Assembly (NCBI RefSeq): GCF_000327385.1
Contig: NW_008708943.1
Coordinates: 448,519-512,518, forward strand
From: Lottia gigantea
Lineage: Eukaryota; Mollusca; Gastropoda; Lottiidae
Direction: 5' to 3'
Length of the DNA: 64,000 nt
A program made the position numbers and the translations under genes. Shown piece after piece: positions 60,401 through 64,000 of this stretch (position 1 is the stretch's first letter; every line of letters starts with the position of its first letter). Under the pieces are notes generated by a model. It did no database searches, had not been told where the DNA came from, and was given only the letters and a program-made list of their open reading frames with translations.

Positions 60401-63400
60401 CCTTTAACTTGGAAACACAAGATGGGTTGTTAATGTATTTAGAGACTGTTTTAACAAAAGAAAGTTATGTAGCAGAAGATGATCAGAAATTACGATCTCG
60501 ACTTACCGCAGCCACTGAAATTATTGAGGCAATGAAAGAAAAAAGTACTTTGAGAAAAAAACTAAAACAAATGCTAGCAAAGGTATGTTGATTTATGGAA
60601 AAAATGATTTAAACTTTAAACTGTGTTTTGGAAGGTATAATAGTAATAATGTAAATGCTTTAAAATGGGATGCTAAGTTGACAAAAGCATATACCTGTTA
60701 ACCTTTTGAACTCTGAATGTACCTCATATACCCTGAACTCCAAGTAATATATAGATAAGTAAAAGGGTATGACGTTAACCTTGTGTGTAGTAATGACCGG
60801 TTTACTAGCTGTTCAAGTATCTTTAGCGTAGTTATACGACTGGTAAACCAGCCACTAAGGTTGAAAGGGTTAAAGAGATGTCTGGTTGACAGATACAGTC
60901 ATAAAGTGGCTTAAAGTGTTTTACAAGGATAAGCATTATTTTACTTCATATGTAATGCTAAGATCCCTTACAGTTATTATATTATTGTTTTTCAAATTAT
61001 ATTTTTGTTAAAATACCAATATATGATATAATTTATTAATATATTTTTCAGACCAGTATATATGATTATGAATCAATAGAATTTATTTTACAAGCTCTGA
61101 GTAAACTTGATACAGATTCTCAGATCTCACAGGTATTATTCCATCTATTATATATCTTTTAACATGAACAAAATATATAAATATTCAAGATTTATTATTT
61201 TTTGCTAAGTGTTCACAACCCACCATAAAAATTTGAGCCTTCAAATCTATGAAGACTATATTTATTTAAGACCCAAATCAATCCCCTGAAATTGTTAAAC
61301 TATGGCTTTACCAAATTTAGATCTGTAAAGAAAGTTTGTCAAATCTATCCTAGGGTCTAGCGTTATTACCATATTTAAAAGTATATAAAAGACGAGGTCA
61401 ACCTTCTGAAGAAGAATTGAGATATGGTGAAGATAGAGATGCAGAGGAGGTAGAATTTTGATTATTTTAACCTGTTTTTGGGACAAGAGAGTAATGTCAC
61501 ACTTCAGGTGAAGATAACTTACCAGTGACTGGAGTTGACCACCTGCTCTCTCAGTTCAATTGAAGAGTTCTGAACAGTTTCTGTCTGGATATGTCAAATT
61601 CAAAATTTTCACATATATTTCTTTTTCACCTTTTTGAATTCTGTTGCAACTTCTGTTTTTCTGTAATACGTTGAATAAATTCTGAACTGTGTTTCAACTT
61701 GTTTTATTGAATATTTCTTTAATTCCATATATCCCAAATGTGCTGAGCTCACCAATCGAGTTACCCCTAGGATGACATCAGTTGAGGTTTATGATATGGG
61801 ATAGTCTATCTATTATTTTCATCCTAATAGCCTATCAAAGAGCAGGCAACAATTACTAAAATCTGTTATTTTTATTTGTAGTTATCAACTGTACTTGGTA
61901 CTATACCAGCTATCGGTAAAACTAGAATACCATACCATCCTTTAGTTGATGGTGATGCTTGGAAAATAATCAGTATGTTTAGTTTTACTTAAATACTAGA
62001 ATTATATATAGACTTTATTATCTAATTTAGACAAGAGCAGATGTCAAATTGATAAACCTTAGTACCAAACATTATTGTCTGTGATGTCAAGTTGTAAAAC
62101 CTAAATGCCTAATGAACTAGCTGATAGAATTTATAAAGATAAAGAGAGTAAATAGCCTTTAGAATTGACATTGTAAAAATTGTTTTCTGTTCTACTATTG
62201 AAATCTACAGGTCAATTATCAACAGTCATTTAACATCATTGAGTTTTTGTGTTAAAGTAGTTATTTTGTGTCTATAATTTTCTAGCTCCTGAATTAGACA
62301 GTGATACAGTCTCTATGTGGTTACCTATTGTTCAAGTTTTAAAGGTAAACTCTCCTTAAAAAAACAGCACTGATATTCCATGAGAACAATTTCATCATAT
62401 ATTATGTTTTTGCTAGACTGTATTATCCCAATAAGGTATATTTTGATGAATCGCAGTATAAAATGTCTATGTACATATAGGATTAGCCTAGATAAATCTA
62501 CTACCGTATAAAACTACTACTTCTTCGTACAACTCCATCAGTTAAGCCTACCCTTCAAATGTACTGTGTTGATGGACTCATTAATGGTTCAGCTTCATAC
62601 AGATATCAAAATGTATAAAAAATCGTGCTTTTAATATGGTGAAAAATCTCAAAAACTAGTGACCAAAAAAGATGATGGAGCAACTCCCATAAAAGGTGAC
62701 ATATTATATCCAATATATATCATGTCTGAGGAAGGGTATGGCCAACTGATATAACATTATATTATTTTCTGTTCTCAGTTGAAGGTAGATGATGTATATT
62801 TAGTAGCTGTACAGAATATGGTGAAGAAACATGTAGCGTGTCAGAAATCAGAAGAAAAACAAGATAAGGACCGGAGTAAATGTGATTGGGAGTTTAGTGA
62901 ACGTAGTATTCAGTTTTTAAACAGTATACATGCTCTATTGGTTAAAGTTAGTCACCTTAACTCTGTGCTGGCCTGTTCTACATGGTTAGTTAGAGAATTA
63001 CCAATGGGTAAGTTATCTTTTCTCTTTCTCTGTATTATCTGGTAAAATCAAAGAGATAGAACTTTGAAGCTCTACAATAATATATAGAAATATTAGGTAG
63101 AATTCCTAGTTTGAGATATTTTTTAAGGAATTATGCGATTGTTATACATTTCTTGTACTTCTGAAGACTATTTACATATATTCAAGTCCCAAATCAAAGC
63201 CCGAAAATGAACAATAATTTGAACCACATATTTTATTTTTCCAGGTGGTGAAAAGATTCTGGGACTAAAATGTTGTGTAGAATTTGCCGAGAAATGGAAT
63301 ATGGCATGTCCTGAAGCAGGACCAGAGAAAAAGAAAGCCATGGCAGCTTACACCAAGTTTTCAACATATCTAAAACGACTGTCAACTGAACGTATTCTCT

Positions 63401-63846
63401 TTCTACATAATATGACAGAGCCTCATATAGTAGGTTTGGTTAACCAGCCTACAGAGTTAATTAATAAACTCTATGAACTACCATGTGTTACAGCTGATCA
63501 ACTGGATGTCTCTATTAAACGAACAGGTATTTGGCTTTCAACTTTTTAGGACCCTAGCCTGATTGAGAATTTAGGGGCTGGGTTCAACCTGCACTCATTG
63601 TAATAAGAACATCATTCTAGCTCAACTAATCAACTAAAAGAATTCAGATATTTTCCATTTTAGATGTGAGCAAATTCAGATATTTTCTATTTTAGATGTG
63701 AGCAAATTCAGATATTTTCTATTTTAGATGTGAACGCTATGGTAAAGGATATTGTGGAGATACATGGTTTGAAACTTAGCGTTATTTCTACCTCCTTGAT
63801 AGAAAAATGGTTACCATCATCAGCTTCTAAACAAGATTCTGACCAG
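43638..63846 (+). CDS. KNTC1: KNTC1 / Rod, kinetochore-associated protein 1, first 47 coding exons
   Basis: Rod is the scaffold of the RZZ complex (Rod, Zw10, Zwilch), which builds the outer kinetochore corona and recruits Spindly, dynein and the Mad1-Mad2 checkpoint complex to unattached kinetochores. Forty-seven exons join without any phase conflict into 1798 codons, collinear with human KNTC1 (about 2209 residues), so roughly the last fifth lies beyond the window. Clear matches: PRKESGTSLYQVD at the start (human SRKEHGTALYQVD), LSRLLNKKLFDQAEEFAKTF (human LSRLLHKHRFAEAESFAIQF), VYEVKVRHILEQVA (human VYKVKSNHILEKLA), LPTAIEDAIQVQEAL and DDEIYRIRS (human DDEIYSLR). Introns are short, mostly a few hundred bases. 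SINE fragments sit in at least seven introns. The start codon is chosen because it aligns with the human start and follows an acceptor directly. Exon limits are listed in the three block entries. Confidence 0.97.
47455..47515 (+). mobile_element. SINE 3' fragment in KNTC1 intron 9
   Basis: 'ttcattgcacactgcatggc' followed by 'gtaaaactttatttcatttc' matches the SINE 3' half; strongly shortened inside. Confidence 0.6.
48680..57079 (+). CDS. KNTC1: KNTC1 exons 13-33: helical solenoid, first part
   Basis: Exons: 48680-48755, 48910-49035, 49132-49221, 49665-49795, 50061-50169, 50490-50633, 50891-50947, 51292-51405, 51813-51932, 52186-52329, 52555-52653, 52919-53022, 53209-53311, 53776-53913, 54161-54280, 54652-54724, 55138-55202, 55599-55718, 56032-56162, 56433-56602, 56982-57079, giving residues about 384-1161. 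It opens with the most conserved Rod segment and is helix-rich throughout, as in the Sec39/NRZ-related solenoid of Rod. Exon 26 (53776-53913) has a SINE against its acceptor. Exon 32 follows an ATTT-rich microsatellite (about 56305-56425). Confidence 0.93.
49395..49570 (+). mobile_element. Diverged SINE fragment in KNTC1 intron 15
   Basis: 'gacaataaactgaggccctg', 'cattgcacactgcatggtg' and 'gtaaaactcttttactctat' follow the SINE order from its middle to its tail. Confidence 0.75.
51005..51280 (+). mobile_element. Diverged SINE fragment in KNTC1 intron 19
   Basis: 'cagtgatgtcagcccttaag', 'tgagacaataaatcaaatc' and 'gcgcactgcatggcgttgcc' follow the SINE order with many changes. It reaches almost to the acceptor of exon 20. 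Confidence 0.65.
53483..53766 (+). mobile_element. 5'-truncated SINE inserted at the 3' splice site of KNTC1 exon 26
   Basis: The copy starts in the SINE middle ('tttttcaaccctgtctccc', 'gtcagtgatgcaggtacggg') and runs to its ATTTC/T tail. The left flank 'ctttcctatattttttgca' (53464-53482) is a splice-acceptor-like tract lacking only the final G. The right flank is T10-GCAG at the real exon start. TTTTTTGCA on both sides is read as the target duplication. Confidence 0.75.
54378..54558 (+). mobile_element. 5'-truncated SINE in KNTC1 intron 27 with perfect target duplications
   Basis: Identical 15-bp flanks (ctgatgaaaattcca) lie at 54363-54377 and 54559-54573. The insert begins inside the SINE ('gtgtctagtcgattgg') and ends 'ctccattcatttcatttc', with a small internal deletion. 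Perfect duplications show a genuine truncated insertion of low age. Confidence 0.88.
55300..55405 (+). repeat. Intronic dispersed repeat, copy 1 (KNTC1 intron 29)
   Basis: 'cttctgcacattcaggattt', 'atggaataaaccgaatgttg' and 'ttcggaacatgttcc' recur in the same order near 56685-56765 in intron 32. Family unknown. Confidence 0.5.
56685..56768 (+). repeat. Intronic dispersed repeat, copy 2 (KNTC1 intron 32)
   Basis: 'gttctgcatattcagaatca', 'tggaatcaagtagacattca' and 'cacatgttcc' match the repeat near 55.3 kb. Confidence 0.5.
57546..63846 (+). CDS. KNTC1: KNTC1 exons 34-47: helical solenoid, second part, continues past window
   Basis: Exons: 57546-57702, 58181-58347, 58818-58907, 59383-59511, 59780-59896, 60208-60317, 60399-60582, 61052-61132, 61354-61449, 61882-61972, 62286-62344, 62779-63007, 63245-63526, 63728-63846, giving residues about 1161-1798. 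KNTC1 matches include SKLEECLNAA, VDLKLALAS (human VDLDLALGY), YDYESIEFILQALSKLD (human YDYEMIEVVLKVIERAD) and IVEIHGLKLS, then IEKWLPSS (human INLEKVWDMLLEKWL). Exon 35 must start at 58181, because the alternative AG at 58186 would create a stop. The acceptor of exon 47 is triplicated. Sequence after 63846 is intron with a SINE-like fragment near the end. Confidence 0.93.
58395..58795 (+). mobile_element. Old SINE copies in KNTC1 intron 35
   Basis: A near-complete but diverged head and middle ('gagctcagagatttaggtgc', 'caaccgggtttcccacttg') is followed by two sets of 3' words ('cactgcatggcattgcctgt' and 'agtatggcattgctcctctt'). This suggests two copies, one inserted beside or into the other. 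Confidence 0.6.
59155..59205 (+). mobile_element. SINE tail fragment in KNTC1 intron 36
   Basis: 'gcagaaaagtaagacataaa' followed by 'actccattcatttcatttc' is the SINE 3' terminus. Confidence 0.7.
63641..63736 (+). repeat. 32-bp tandem triplication of a 3' splice site (KNTC1 exon 47)
   Basis: Three copies of 'aattcagatattttctattt', 'tagatgtgagca' start at 63641, 63673 and 63705. Each carries the acceptor TTTTAG|ATGTGA, giving AG dinucleotides ending at 63663, 63695 and 63727. Only the third keeps the KNTC1 frame; either upstream site leads to TAG within 11 codons. Confidence 0.92.
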
Positions 63847-64000
63847 GTTGGTTACTAAGCTAGGATACTTTGATCAATCAGATAGTTATGTGTGGCAAGA
63901 TTTGCAAAGAAAAGCGTTTTCAGTTATGAATTTTCCCTGAGTTCCTGTGTACTGCAGGCTGCACATCAGGGCTGTTGAGTTATTTTTTGGGGTTACAAGA

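Overview
Animal genomic DNA, AT-rich and intron-rich, most likely from a mollusc or another lophotrochozoan. The gene content and GT/AG-spliced genes show a metazoan directly. The lophotrochozoan placement is an inference from antistasin-type domains and the style of the tRNA-derived SINE; a gastropod would fit but is not proven. No bacterial operon, CRISPR array, rRNA gene, functional tRNA gene or virus-like element was recognised.

Layout. Positions 1-23.7 kb hold no convincing protein-coding gene. They carry degenerate tandem arrays (3.65-4.17, 8.14-8.71 and 15.9-16.44 kb), a decayed mariner copy (4.64-5.14 kb), several families of short inverted-repeat elements (MITEs), and a hAT-type element with perfect 8-bp target duplications that contains the only assembly gap (50 N). 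From 23.7 to 27.2 kb on the minus strand lies a complete proline racemase-family gene (four coding exons, 341 codons, plus a probable TATA-driven leader exon). From 29.2 to 31.1 kb, minus strand, lies a secreted antistasin-like gene with a signal peptide and three Cys-rich domains; its 3' end was not found. A full-length SINE sits at 31.8-32.2 kb and a 26-bp-type minisatellite at 32.7-34.0 kb. From 34.1 to 39.7 kb, minus strand, is a five-exon gene for an unrecognised 328-residue type II membrane protein with a Cys-rich ectodomain. From 43.6 kb to the window end, plus strand, 47 exons in continuous phase encode the first 1798 residues of KNTC1 (Rod), the large subunit of the kinetochore RZZ complex. 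The gene runs off the right edge.

The four genes have unrelated roles and nothing suggests co-regulation. The points most worth a second look are: (1) the racemase-family gene carries Cys at both catalytic positions, unlike the Thr-bearing 3-hydroxyproline dehydratase of humans, so it may be a true proline racemase or hydroxyproline epimerase; (2) KNTC1 has a SINE inserted into the 3' splice site of exon 26, apparently rebuilt by the target duplication, and a 32-bp tandem triplication of the 3' splice site of exon 47 whose upstream copies would lead to a stop codon; (3) the antistasin-like gene shows the same kind of event, with decayed tandem copies of an exon start in its first intron. All exon limits are manual readings from splice consensus and phase continuity; none is backed by transcripts.
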